NCBI RefSeq assembly: GCF_003255815.1
Contig: NC_037682.1
Coordinates: 42,718,421 to 42,782,420 of the forward strand
Length of the DNA stretch: 64,000 bases
Source: Theropithecus gelada
Lineage: Eukaryota > Chordata > Mammalia > Primates > Cercopithecidae
Direction of reading: 5' to 3'
In this document: positions 37,354 to 50,414 of the stretch, piece after piece
How positions within the stretch are numbered: position 1 is the first letter of the stretch
How the letters are laid out: each line of letters opens with the position of its first letter
Notes under the pieces: generated by a model
Seen by the model: the letters and a program-made list of their open reading frames with translations, nothing else
Told to the model about the DNA's origin: nothing
The model's database searches: none
Translations under genes and position numbers: made by a program

Positions 37354-39620
37354 AAGTAGGAGCTTTCACTCAACATATCTGTTTAAATAATATATGCAAA
37401 TTCAGAAATTATAGCATTTATTAATCTGTTCAAAAGAACAAAGGGAATAGAAATGTAAGCTATAGTAGTTTTGACTTCAAATACCTCTCTATTCCCTTAG
37501 AGTGGTTCTCTCAAATCTGATAGAATATTCTCTGTAAAGCCTCCCTTTATATTTGGAAATTAACTGATAAAAACAATACTGGAAAAAATTTTTACATTCT
37601 AACAAAATGCCTCTGTGATATTGCAATTTTTTTTTAAATCACTTATTTGGCTTATTTCAGCCAGTTTATTTTGAAATGCTAGGGAGCTCTGGGGAAAATG
37701 CTCCTTGACATTAATGATATTAACAGACTAACCCAATCTAACTACTCAGATTACGTCTGGAAGTAATTTTTAAAAAGAAATTTCCTGATACCTTTTATAT
37801 CATAATTGCTACTTAGTGAAAGAGTAATAAGAAAAATTAGATTCATCTATTATCTTTTAAAGGAAATTAAAAATGAGTTACATATCTACATACAGGTAAT
37901 GTACATGCAAATTTTTCTTTGCTTTACATTTTCTTAGCTTTTTTATATTAATTCTCTTAAGACATTTTGTGTTATATGTCTGGAAATTTCAGCCATCCAG
38001 AAAAAAAGGAGGTTGGGAAATAATGAAAAAAATGTGCTGAAAGAATTCACATAAAAGTTTTGGAGATTTGAAAATGGGAACAACAGACACTTAAACAGTT
38101 ATTGAACCAGAAAAAAAAAATGTCCTTCCTGGCAGGTATATAGCAATATACTGATAACTGCTGGATAAAAATAAAGGCATCCAGACATTATTATAGAGCT
38201 CTTCTATATGAAATGCAACTTCTTATTCAAAAGTAAAAACAGAGCCTGGTCTGTATTTTTTTTTCTTTGTGGTTTGAACATTAGAAAAATATCATCAATT
38301 GTAAAAGAAAAACGAAGTCTTAAAAATAAATTTAGTTTATTTAGTTCAAATATCTGCTTAATAAGTTCTTCCCATTTATTACTACACAAAAACACACATA
38401 CTACAGAAGATATGTGGGTTATCTGTATATTAATAGGAAGTTTCAAAATAATTTCTGTTAATATGATTGCCATTGTTGTCCCTTCTATATAGTTTTTTTT
38501 TTTTTTAAACAGATGTCCAAGCAGTGGCAAAAATGTAAAAATGGTAAAGTCATAGAAGCCCTTTCCAGTGGGACTAACTCAAGTATTTATGTAGTTTCTG
38601 AATATTAGCAATGCAAGAGGTTTCGAATTAAATGCTCAGATTCTGGGCATTGAACTGATGATTATTTTAAGGAAGAGGATAATTTCTTGTTTAAATTCTT
38701 CCTTTTTTATATTTTAATCCATGTTTTTAATAACTCATCTCTCATGAATTCAAGATGTTGTCTGGTAGACTTTGAACCAAGTCTATCTGCCTTTAAATCT
38801 CATGAATTAATAAAACCAACCAACCAAAGCTGGAGGCTTTTTATACTTTTCCCATTATTCATTTATTTGAACTTTATTATATAAAGTTATTTAGAAAAAA
38901 AAAGTTAGAAAGCAAAACCAAAGAGATAAAGTGGAGCCAAAATATAAAAATAGAAACAAACATAGGACCTTAGATTCTATGCACTGAGCAATAAGAAGTC
39001 GTGAAAGTCTCTCAAACTCAAGAGTAAGAGAACGAAATGCCACGCAGATGTTGGTCTTGCCGCTGTTTTAACATCCTTTTCCTTCCTGAGTTTGAGCCCA
39101 ACTACAGAGCAGGCAATGGGTCTAGAATAATTTATAGATAAGGTTCCACATTATGGCATACCTATAAAACATATTGATAATTTAGCCAGAACATAAAATC
39201 ATTTTTTTAGTGGATAGAACTATCTTGTTCTTTATATTCCGTGTAAATTTTCAGATGTCATTTTTAACATAATTACAAGATACTGACAAAATAAAATAAG
39301 CTTTCAGCTGGTATTGATTGCTGATTTAAAATAATCCAGATGTCTTCTGGACATTTTGTGCATACCTTATTATCCACTAATTATCTATTATATTCTATAA
39401 TTGTCTTATCCAGGGGCTCTTAAAGAGTGTGAGGAATGACAGTAGTCTGTGATTAAAAAACAAGTTTATAAGAATTTCCACTGAGTCAATGTTCTGCTAT
39501 GAATTTTGTTTTCTTTTTCCTAATTACTGGCATCAGTCTAAATCAACACTAATTCAATTCCAGAGGTAAAGAGGCTTCACCCAATCACATAAACGAGAAA
39601 ATGCAGAATAATCTTTCGCA
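37354..39620. other. No feature recognised; intergenic
   Basis: Unique AT-rich sequence; T-run near 38492. No gene or repeat I can name. Confidence 0.55.
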
Positions 39621-40000
39621 TTCTTCTCTCCATTAAGATTTGTTTATTCTTCATCAAAATTTTCAAATCTCAGCACCATCCTATCAAGACTTCCTAATAT
39701 TTCCTCTGCCACTGCTGTAGTGAGCCATCATTTTGCTCATGAGGACTATTGCAATATTTTTCCAGCGATCCTCTATCTGTATTCAGTTGTTCCAGCTAGC
39801 AGTAATCAATTCTCTACATTGTTTTATAGCAGATATACTCTTACCATTCTTGTGCTTCAAAATTCTCAGTGAAATTGGAATGTCAATTGAACACAGACTC
39901 TCTTCCTTAGCAAGGTATTCTAATGTCTTCACAATCTTAGTCCATCTACAAATATTTCCACCATTTCCCACACTATAAGAAATGCTTTTCCCCTTCAATT
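39620..40000 (+). repeat. L2, sense
   Basis: ..aggactattgcaatattttt.. and ..taatcaattctctacattg.. align with the L2 block gactactgcaatag.. and what follows it. Confidence 0.65.
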
Positions 40001-40447
40001 TATTTAATTACTTTTATGAAAACACTTCATATTGTTCTGTCATATATTTTTCATTTATTACTGTAACAATGATGACTTTGTCATAGATTGGCAACATTGC
40101 ATGGTAATGACAGGTATTTGGGAATCACTATATTAGACTTCTTATCATTTTCTGAAAACACACTGATGGATAATATTATGACTCACTAACTTATATTAAT
40201 TATAAGAATGGCTGATAGTTCAGGCAACTGCGTCAGTCAAGCTCCTGGCAGGAATCAAAAGCACATTCAGCAGGGATTTTTAAGACCATTTAACAGAGTA
40301 ATATTTACAGAAGTATGGGTAGGGTTCAGGGAATCAAAAAGGTATGTTAGAGCAGTTAGGAATTAGCAACATCAGGAGGCCCCTACAGTTGCAAGGAATA
40401 ATATGTGTTACCTCAGTCTGGGGGACATCTTACAGGACTTCTAGAAG

Positions 40448-40600
40448 GGCCTGTTGTGGGGTGGGGGAGTGGGGAGGGATAGCATTAGGAGATGTACCTA
40501 AAGTAAATGACGAGTTAATGGGTGCAGCACACCAACATGGCACATGTATACGTATGTAACAAACCTGCACATTGTGCACATGTACCCTAGAACTTAAAGT
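40448..40600 (+). mobile_element. L1PA-type 3' end, 5' truncated, sense
   Basis: G-rich start ..ggcctgttgtggggtgggg.. to ..accctagaacttaaagtata, the L1 3' terminus. The poly(A) is replaced by a TA-rich tract. Confidence 0.93.
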
Positions 40601-40660
40601 ATATTTATATATATACTTTATATAGATATAAAGAATATAAATACATATATATATATAAAG
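40601..40660. repeat. TA-rich tract after the L1
   Basis: Irregular (TA)n with a short inverted repeat. Confidence 0.85.
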
Positions 40661-40767
40661 AAAACCCTCTATGACTGCCTTGTTTGAAGACGTGGAGTCC
40701 AATTCTATTTGTTCATATAAAGAAATATTTCATCAAGCAGAGAGCTGTAATTAGTGTGCATGTCATT
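40661..40767 (+). repeat. Local duplication, copy 1 (107 bp)
   Basis: Matches 43212-43321 in direct orientation with two substitutions and one 3 bp indel. Sandwiched between two TA-rich tracts. Confidence 0.95.
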
Positions 40768-40769
40768 GA

Positions 40770-40771
<2 letters not shown>

Positions 40772-40814
<43 letters not shown>

Positions 40815-40875
40815 CTATCTATCTATCTATCTATCATCTATCTAGCTATCTAATCTATCTATCTATATATATAGA
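40772..40875. repeat. (TA)n and (TATC)n microsatellite
   Basis: Pure TA to about 40810, then ctat units, then TA again. Confidence 0.97.
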
Positions 40876-40879
40876 AAGA

Positions 40880-42570
40880 AAGAACGAACCAGAATCCTGG
40901 AACCTTAGCAGAGACCAGGGAATAAAAACCCTTAGTCTCTCTCCTCCAGTTCTAATTTTTTGCTAATGCCTCCCTTGGGTCAATTTAAAAAAAAGCCGGC
41001 GCACAAGGGAACAAGGCCTCACACAGTCAGTAAAGCTCAGTTCACTCCTCTGCGCAGAGAGGCGGGAAAAACAGAAGAAACAGATGAAGCTAAGAGGGAA
41101 AAACAAATGGAGATTAACTAGCTAACTTACTTTCTCCCAGTCCTATTTACTCAAATCTAGCACACACTAATTTGAATCACAGTGCCCTTTCTTTTGCCCC
41201 CTTTTCTTAGCTAATTGTGTTAGAATGCCTGTATTAGAACAGTAATTCCCAAACTTTTTCAGACCAAAGCACAGGCAGTCAACCAAAGAGCATTTAAGAG
41301 GCATACATACATACGTGGTGAAAAAAATTCTTTTGCACTTGCTTTGAATGATAATATGAATACAGGTGATTAAATATACAATTTATATAAAAGTTCCCAA
41401 CATTTAGAATTCTCATATTTTTAAGAGAGAAATTAAGCTTGCTGCATGAATGCAATTTTTTTCACATTGGTTTTTATGTTTGAAATGGTCAGTTACAATT
41501 CCTGATCAAGACTTTTAAACATGTTCTCTTTATATTCTTGAGAATCTCCGTTGACTCTCCTAGACAAATGTTGTTGACAAAAAAGGTAAAATTATTTTGT
41601 GAATGTCTATAAAACCATTCAAGGTTTATAAGAAATGAGATTACATTTAAATAAAAGCTCTTTTCTATCCTTATAAAAGCAATAAAATGTTAAACATTAC
41701 TATGATGATGCAGATACATTTTAAATTCAAACAACATTTTCCATATCACAAATTTCAAAGTGTTGATGAAGCTTGAATTTGTAGAATATACATACATTGT
41801 TATAGCGGTCTTTCTGCTGCTGGCTTTAAGGCCACTTAAAGTCACACCCACTGGAACTAAAAAGATGTATCTAATATTTGTGAAAACAGATTTGTGGCCA
41901 ACATTTAGATGTGTGCCCACAAGGAAATTCTATCTTTAAATTCCTCTTCCACTACCTTCCTCTGAATTCACTAGGTTCTATTATGTCCTTCCTGGACATC
42001 TGAAATTCTTCCACTAACTTCATGGGCCCTTCGTCTATGATGGATTGCAATGTATGCACTTTCTAGCTAGTGTATAGATGTCCAGGTGGTAATGAATATC
42101 TAAAGAAGACCACAGGATGGATTAAAGGATCTCTTTCCATCTCAGTAATGACAGTCATGTCCCAGACCTCATTCATATGCCCCAAAGGTAAAGGAGATCG
42201 ATATCTCAGGCATACACTTGTAACCCTTTCTGCTGTACACGAAGTAGAATGCTCAGGAACCAGAAAATTTTTTGTCCAGTTACAGTCTATTATGGCCTAC
42301 TGAAAATAACTCTAATGGTAGGAAAGGTAAACCTAGTGTGTTTTCCCCATTAAAATATAAATTTAATTTTTTTTAAAGATTTAGTATGGCATTTATAGTT
42401 TGATCAGGGAATAGTTATAATATCACAGGATGCAAGGCTGAAAACCTAATTACCAGATTTTACATGCATAAAGTCTTCTATCCATTATAATTCATTTGGC
42501 GATTTTCCCCTTTTGTAAGGGAAATCAATGAAATGAAGAAATCACGATTTTACAAGTAAATACCACTAAG
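40880..42570. other. No gene recognised; intergenic
   Basis: Mostly unique. 41245-41300 (..gtaattcccaaactttttca..) may be the end of an hAT-type element. Confidence 0.45.
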
Positions 42571-42575
42571 ATCTA

Positions 42576-42933
42576 TGTCTCAGTCCATTTTCTGCTGCTA
42601 TAACAGAATACCACAGACTGGTAATTTTGAAAGAAAGGATACTTATTTGGCTCATGGTCCTGGAGGCTGGGGAGTCCAAGGTGAGGACCTTCTTGCTGCT
42701 CCAAAACATGGTAGAAGGCAACACATGGTGAAAGACGGCAAGAAAGAGAGGAAATCGATCTATACTTACTTTTATCTGAAACCTACTCCTGGGCTAACTA
42801 ACCATTTACTTAATATTATATGAGGACAAAGCCCACGTGACTTAATCACCTGTTAACAGCCTTCCATTCCAATACTATTATGTTGGCAATTAAATTTCAC
42901 ATGAGTTTTGGAGAGGACATTCAAACTACAGCA
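42576..42933 (-). mobile_element. ERVL-MaLR LTR (MST/MLT1-like), antisense
   Basis: TG..CA-bounded 358 bp beginning tgtctcagtccattttctgc and ending ..attcaaactacagca, the reverse of a MaLR LTR. Diverged; no internal region. Confidence 0.75.
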
Positions 42934-43211
42934 ATATGGAAGGCTTTTTTCCAGAAAGATAGTTTGCAATACCACAAACATGGCAAATATGTTTGCAAAG
43001 TTTCTATTAGAAATCTCGATTAAAAAATTGCTCCAGCTTGCTCTTTATAGTTGCTACTAAAGCACACAGAAAGACCTAACCTTATCCCTGACTTGACTGA
43101 GATAGTGAAGTGGAGTTGTTATCAGTATAATCACCACCTATAATATTTACCCTCAGAGTGATTGCCAACACATCAAAAAATTTCCCAAAAAGTAGATTTC
43201 TGGATGAGGAA

Positions 43212-43321
43212 AAAACCCTCTATGACTGCCTTGTTTGAAGATATGGAGTCCAATTCTATTTGTTCATATAAAGAAATATTATTTCATCAAGCAGAGAGCT
43301 GTAATTAGTGTGCATGTCATT
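43212..43321 (+). repeat. Local duplication, copy 2 (110 bp)
   Basis: Direct-orientation partner of 40661-40767. This copy is flanked by ordinary unique sequence, so it is the likelier source. Confidence 0.95.
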
Positions 43322-43426
43322 AAATATAATATTGTTCAGAGTAAAAACATCAGAATAACTTGTTTTCATTGGTCCATCAGTTGCATAGTGTCCTATAATT
43401 TCTTGCATACCTTAAAATAATAACAA

Positions 43427-43722
43427 GCCGGGTGCGGTGGCTCATGCCTGTAATTCCAGCATTTTGAGAGGCCGAGGCAGGAGGATATTTGAGGTCAGGA
43501 GTTCCAGACCAACCTGGCCAACATGGTAAAACCCTGTCTCCACTAAAAATACAAAAATTAGCCAGGTGTGGTGCCAGGTACCTGTAATCCTAGCTACTTG
43601 GGAGGCTGAGGCAGGAGAATCGCTTGAACCGGGGAGACAAAGGCTGCAATGAGCCGAGATCACGCCACTGCACTCCAGCCTGGGCAACACAGTGAGACTC
43701 TGTCTCAAAAAAAAAAAAAAGT
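43427..43722 (+). repeat. Alu, sense, with TSD
   Basis: gccgggtgcggtggctcatg.. to an A-run. Target-site duplication ataataacaa at 43417-43426 and 43726-43735. Confidence 0.96.
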
Positions 43723-44244
43723 GTTATAATAACAACAAAAATTAGATTCAATGTAGAGAATGAAATCAACTCAAGTTTTCAAGTCCTAATATTCCATTGG
43801 GCAAGATTTTTTAGAAACCTCTCAGGACCCAGAGTACATGTTGCAGCAGCAAGTTGTGTCTTTGATAACATTTCCTCCACCACAGCCCATAAAGATGTTA
43901 GTGGTTGCCCTTTTACATTTGGCAGTGGTGGAATAGGGAGAAGACATGGGAAGATGTAAACTTTGGAGGCTTATGTAATATTTATAACAACAATAGCCAA
44001 TGCTCATTGAGTATTTGTACCACACAGTATTCCAAAGGGCTTATACTTGGGTGCATTTAAATGAAAGCAACAGAAAGTAAAACTGAAACTGGAAAAAATA
44101 AAATAAAAGCATTTGGGAATACATGTAAGGTTACATAATTTTAAACAGGTTTGTTTAAGGTCTGTCTTAATCCAATTTTTATTTGTGATTCTGAGATTTT
44201 CTTGGTTTGGGGAAGGAGATATCTATGGCAGCTTTGGGTTTCAC

Positions 44245-45565
44245 GTATATATACAAAATATGTATGTAATTTATATATAAATCTATAGTTTATATATATG
44301 AATAATATATAAATATAAACTAATTTACATTTTAAAATAAATATTTATTACTACAAATACATGACTATGTAATATTAATTATATTATAATATAATACAAT
44401 ATAAATTGTATTAATATTAATATATAGATTATACTACTATAATATAAATTATAGTAATCTAATTTATCAATAATATAAATTACATATATAATTTTTACAT
44501 ATAAAGGAAGATATATGGTATATACATAGTTATATGTTATATATAGATGTTATATATGTCTAGTAAGTATATATAAATATATAACATTATTTTCAATAAA
44601 AATTTATATTACCTTTTTATATTACCTAATATAAACATAATATACAATATTTATATTAATAATAAAATAATATATTATTTTATTATTAATATAAATGATT
44701 TAAATAATATATTGTTAATAATATATATCAATAATGCATTTAACTATATTAATATTATTGCTATAATATAAATCATTATATTAATACTAATATAATTATA
44801 TTACTAATTATATAATTAAAATATAGTATATTACAATTTTTAATATATAAAATATATTTATATGCAATATATATTATTTTATTAGTACATCAAATATATT
44901 TATATATTATATATTATATACTTTAATTATATAATTAGTAATATAATTATATTAATAACAGTATAATTATTTGTATCAATATTAATAAATATAAACAATA
45001 ATACAGTTAAATGTATTGATATATATTATCTACAATATATTATTATTAGTATAAATAATACATAATATGTTATCATTTATTATTTATACTAATATAAATA
45101 ATATATAATTATTAATATAAATATATTGTATATTATTATATTAATATAATTATATATAAATATATTTCATATATTAAATATATTTATTTATATTATATAT
45201 AAAATACATAATCGTTTAATATATAACTTATTATATATTAATATAATTATATTAATTATTAAGTGTATAATAAAAACATAATATATTAATATTATATTAA
45301 TATTATATAAATATTCATATTATATCACTATATTAATATAATATAAATATTACTATTATAGTTAAATGTATTATTGATATAAATATATATTAATATTAAC
45401 AATATGTTATTTATATTATTAAATATTGTATATTGCTATATTTAAATAATATAAATAGGTAACAAATTTTTATATAAAATGTGTTCATATATACTTACTA
45501 GACATAGATACCATCTATATATAACATATATAACTATGTATATAACACATATATCTTCCTCTTTA
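44245..45565. repeat. AT-rich palindromic block (PATRR-like)
   Basis: About 1.3 kb of nearly pure A/T. Outer arms: 44490-44770 read against the reverse complement of 45330-45570 shows the same landmarks in the same order (ggaagatatatg, tatacatagttatat, gttatatatagatg, tatgtctagtaagtatat, atatacaatattta, attgttaat, tcaataat-catttaact). A nested palindrome has perfect 33 bp arms at 44788-44820 and 44922-44954; another lies at 45045-45093. No coding potential. Confidence 0.85.
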
Positions 45566-45569
45566 TGTA

Positions 45570-46134
45570 AAGAGGAAGAAAGAAAGTATCTAGTATGTTT
45601 GATATTAAGCCTGTATACTCTAACATTCTCTTATGGCTAACTTAAAATTAATTAATGTTCATGTACTGACACTGAAGAAAATAATAAAAGTTTTCACTAG
45701 ATCCTCTAGGCCTAATTGATTAAAATTAATTCAGTTCATATGGATATTTCTGAACAAATTTCTGACATTAGAGAATGCTATACATTGATTGGCTTAAGGC
45801 TAGGTTCTTGAATTAATTACTGAATTAGAACGGGATTGAATTAACATGATTGGCTCAAAATGATCAAATCCCCCACTGAGCTGAGCTGTGGTCAGTATCC
45901 CAAATTGCACAGCTGTTATGCAATGTGGGTGGGTAAGCAGTAGAATTCATATTAAAAGACAGCCACAATTTTATATTTGTGGCATTTTATATTTGTTATC
46001 CCATTTAATCCTTACCAGGGCCCATGAGGTAGGTTGTTTGTGAAAGCATCTTTTCCTGATCCTTAGTTGTCTGTGTTGCTAACTCCTATCGTTTGAATGA
46101 CATCTTAATTTAATACAGCCTCCTGTTTTTCTAG
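45570..46134. other. No feature recognised; intergenic
   Basis: Unique sequence between the palindrome and the 7 kb L1. Confidence 0.5.
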
Positions 46135-47986
46135 AATGGTGGATTGGAGGCATTGTTAGCATGTCTCTCCCACTGAGAAAGACAAAACACTGTGTAGAGA
46201 TTCATGCTGTGAACTTTTCTCCAAGAAGCAACACAGGAATTTAACACAAAAACTGAAAAAACAAAAAACAAGCAAACAAAAACATAGACCCTTTGAAAGA
46301 AGCAGTGGGCAGCAACCTACACCCTAAGCCAGGCGGAAAACTGAGTCCCCAGAGTGTGAGTGGGGAGAGACTGCCTCCATGGTAAATCCACAAGTCAGGC
46401 AGAAAACTGTGAGTCCCCAGAATGTGAGTGGTGAGACTGCTTCCATGATATATACTCCCATTGGGGAACCTGTCCCAGGCCATGGAGGAAGGCCTTAACC
46501 CTATCTAACACTGGAGCTGATTTAGTGAGTGGTAAGGAGTATATGAGAAGGAGCAGCATCAGGACATGCTTTGCATGCACTCCCAGACTCCAGTGGAGAC
46601 AGAGGAAAGCCATTCCAAATCCTACCTCACAGGGGACCTCACAGAAGTAAGCCAGCTAACTCAGGCAGCAGTCACAGGTTGAAAGAAGCTCCCAGTGGAG
46701 ATTCACAATATAATCTTGAACAGGGATGAACCACTTTGGTGAGAACTGAGACAAGTGGGAAGTACTATAAGCCACAGGAGCAGGACCTGGGTACCCCAGC
46801 TCTGCAGGCAGACAGGGAGGGGTGTGGTCTGAAAGCCAGCGTTCCTGTCTTGGTAGGGAAGGCTTATGGCCTGGGGCAGTTTTGAGTGCTGAGCACAGGC
46901 TATCTGGAACCCAGTTAGCTGCTGCAAGTGGAACACTGCAGGTGTGAGATGTGCCTTGACAAATGCGTAGGGGCCAGGTGAGGCTTACTGCTATTGACTA
47001 CCCACCACTCACCATACGGATTCTTCTGCACAACAAAGGCAGCTGTGCTCCTCCCTGGAATGTTCCCTCAGAGGCCACAGAACTGCCCTTTCATCTCCAC
47101 TAGAGCTGCTGCTTATGCTGGCATGTGGGAGGCCAGAGTGTGGGACTTGATTGATCCAACCACCACCTGGCTTTGCACCTCCATCTACCCTAGTATCCTA
47201 ACACAAAGGGCAGGGACTTTGGGGAGTCCCACGACCCTGCCCATTGCCTGAGACACCACAGTACCTACCCTGGGTAACATAAGATAAGCACAAATCCCAT
47301 CACAATCACTGCAGCTGACACTCTTTTGCAAGCACTGCCTCCTGGCTGGAGGCCAACTGACACAGTCCATTACAGCATCTGTTGGCACAAAAACACAGCT
47401 CCCCTGAAGGAGAAAACTTTTGGATGACCTCAGCACCACTGCCTGCATTACTCTGGGTAACCAGGAGGTCTTTAGTCTGTTCACGTGACCAGCATATTTC
47501 TACTAGAGCTGGCATTTGAGAATAGCAATGCATTAAGGCTATGTATAACCAAGAAAATCTCAGAGTCTACATCACTCCCCTGCCACCCCCATCAGAACTT
47601 CTGCTGGTACCCACTACTGGGAGATTAGAGAACAGGTCCTATCACTGGATCCCTTCCAGACATTCCCCAGCACCATCCTGGAGAATGGCAGCCCCACTGG
47701 GTGGCTAGAACCAGAAGAGAAGCAGCAGGATTGACAGTAGTTTGGCCCTCAGGGATCCCTCCTCCTAGGGGAAGTGGGAATATACCACATCAAGGGAGCA
47801 CCCTGTGAGACCAAAGAATCCAGACTGCAGGCCTTTAGTCCCCAAACTGTCCGTTTGTGGGAAGTTTATTTCAGCAAAGGCACAGGTACAGTGCAGGGCT
47901 CAGTGGAGAAAGTTTGTGCCTCTACTCCAACCATCAGGTAGCCCTGGTGCTCATGAAGCATCCTGGGGAAGAAGACTTTTTCTTCC

Positions 47987-48358
47987 TAATATGGTTTGGT
48001 TATGTCCCCACCCAAATCTTACCTTGAATCGTAGTTCCCATAATTTCCATATATTGTGGGAGGAACCCAGTGGGAGATAACTGAATCATGGGAGCAGTTT
48101 CCCCCATCCTGTTCTCATGGTAGTGACTAAGTATCACAAAAGCTAATGGTTTTATAAGGGGAAACCCCTTTCACTTGGCTCTCACTGTCTCTTTGCTAGT
48201 CATTGTGTAAGACGTCCCTTTGCTCTTCCTTCATCTTCCGCCATGAATGTGAGGCCTCCCTAGTCATGTGGAACTGTGAATCAATTAAACCTCTTTTCTT
48301 TATAAATTGCCCAGTCATGGGTATGTCTTCATCAGCAGTTTGAAAACAGACTAATACA
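47987..48358 (+). mobile_element. ERVL-MaLR (MST) solo LTR, sense, in L1
   Basis: taatatggtttggttatgtc.. to ..cagactaataca, 372 bp, with a perfect 5 bp duplication cttcc at 47982-47986 and 48359-48363. No internal region. Confidence 0.95.
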
Positions 48359-50388
48359 CTTCCTCTTGCCCATCACTGCAAACATAGCTGTGGCTTCTCC
48401 CACAGGAGCTTGGCATGGGTGCACATGTAGAGAGGCTTCCTGGAACACTTCCGGGTGACTGCATCCCCACAGGAGGAGTGTCCTCCAGGTTCAGACTTAC
48501 ATGAGGGATAGAGTCATAGTCCTTTTCTACATGTAACATCATCATTCCTGCAGAAGAAAAGGGATGCCTGTGTCATCTGAATAGCTGGAACACTGGGTCA
48601 GGAGTGTGACTGGGAGTTGGATCACTTTCCTGCTGGCCTGGCTGGGGAACTACAGTGGCTCCTCCCTTCACCATGAAAAGACCTTAGTGCCTTTCACTGA
48701 AAGCTTCTCCAGATGCCTCTGTCAAGGTTAGGACCTCTGTCCATCACCGGATATTGCATTACACCCCTGCTTTAGCTGCAGACTGTTTTTACCCATGAAT
48801 ACCTCCTACTTGCCTGAAGCCTGAACTGTTCAACCCAGTAAATAAAATACTGAGAAAATAAATGAATTAATGAATGAATTAATGTACACCACTGGGGAAC
48901 AAAATAAGCTTCGTGACATCTTTGTCATTCTGGCCCCATAGGAGACAGTGAACCTGCTCACACACTGAGCACATTGCTACTATAACCAGTAACTGAGAAG
49001 GCCATCACACCAAGGAGTTCGTACAGATTTTTCATACAGATTCTTCATCATTGAAAACACCAAGAGCTGAAATAAACTATAAACATTAAAGTCACATCCT
49101 CAAGAGGGAAAAATAGAAATTGAAAAACCACATTTGAATAAAAAATAAAATCAAAAAATAATTAGAAGAAATGGTCTACCCAAATGAGAAGAAATCAGAA
49201 AAATAATTCTAGCAATATGTAAAAACATGATTCTATAACACCACAAAGATTCTACTAACTCTCCTGCAATGGATCCAAACCAAATGAAATCTTTAAAATA
49301 CCAGATAAAAAGTTCAAGAGGTTGATTATTAAGTTCCTCAAGGAAATACAAGAAAAAGATGAAGAACAGCACAATAAAATTTAAAAGAAAATCAGGTTAT
49401 GAATGAAAGATTTCCTAAACAGATTGATATTTTAAAGAAAAAAAAAAACAATCAGAACTCTGGAGACAAAAGACACATTTAGGGAATTATAAAATGCAGG
49501 GAAAAGTTTTAACATTAGACTAGACCATGTGGAATAAAGAATTCCAGAACCTGAAGACAAGATTTTTGAATTAACCCAATCCCATAAAAATAAAAAGAAA
49601 GAATTAAAAGAGGTGAATAAAATCTCTAAGAAACATGGGATTATGTAAAAGCGTCAACCTAAGAATCACTGATGTTCCTGAGGGGGAAGAAAAAGCAAAA
49701 AGTTTGGAAAACTTACTTATTTGAGGGAATAATTAAGGAAAACTTCCCTAGCTTTGCCAGAGATTTAGATATCCAAATACAAAAAAGCTCAAAGAACTCC
49801 CGGGAAATGCATTGCAAAAAGGCCAACACCAAGACCTAAAGTCATCAGGATATCTAAAGTCAACGTGAAGAAAAGAATTCCGAGAGCAGTATGAAAAAAG
49901 CATCAGGTAACCTATAAGGTAAAACCTTTTAGACTAACAACCGACTTCTCAGCAGAAGCCTTATAAGCCAGAAAGGGCTATGGTCCTATTTTAGCCTCCT
50001 TAAACAGAATAACTATCAGCCAACAATTTTGTAACCAGTAAACCTAAGTTTCATAAATGAAGGAAAAATAAACTGTTTCTCAGACAAGAAAATGCTAAGG
50101 GAATTTGTCACTGTCTGACTATTAGCTAGTTTAACCAAGAAAAGGAGAGAGAAGATCCAAATAAGCTAAATTAGAAATGAAAATGGAGATGTTACAACCA
50201 ACCCCAAAGAAATACAAAATATCTTTCAAGACTACCAAGAACACCTCTTTGCAAACAAACTAGAAAATCTAGAGAAAATGAATACATTTCTGGAAACACA
50301 CAACCCTCCTAGCTTGAATCATGAAGACATAAAAATACTGAATAAGCCAGTCACAAGCAGTAAGATTGAATCGGTAATACAAAATTTG

Positions 50389-50414
50389 TCACACACACAC
50401 ACACACACACACAA
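50389..50414. repeat. (CA)n inside L1 ORF2
   Basis: About 13 CA units within the RT region, an extra lesion in the dead ORF2. Confidence 0.95.
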
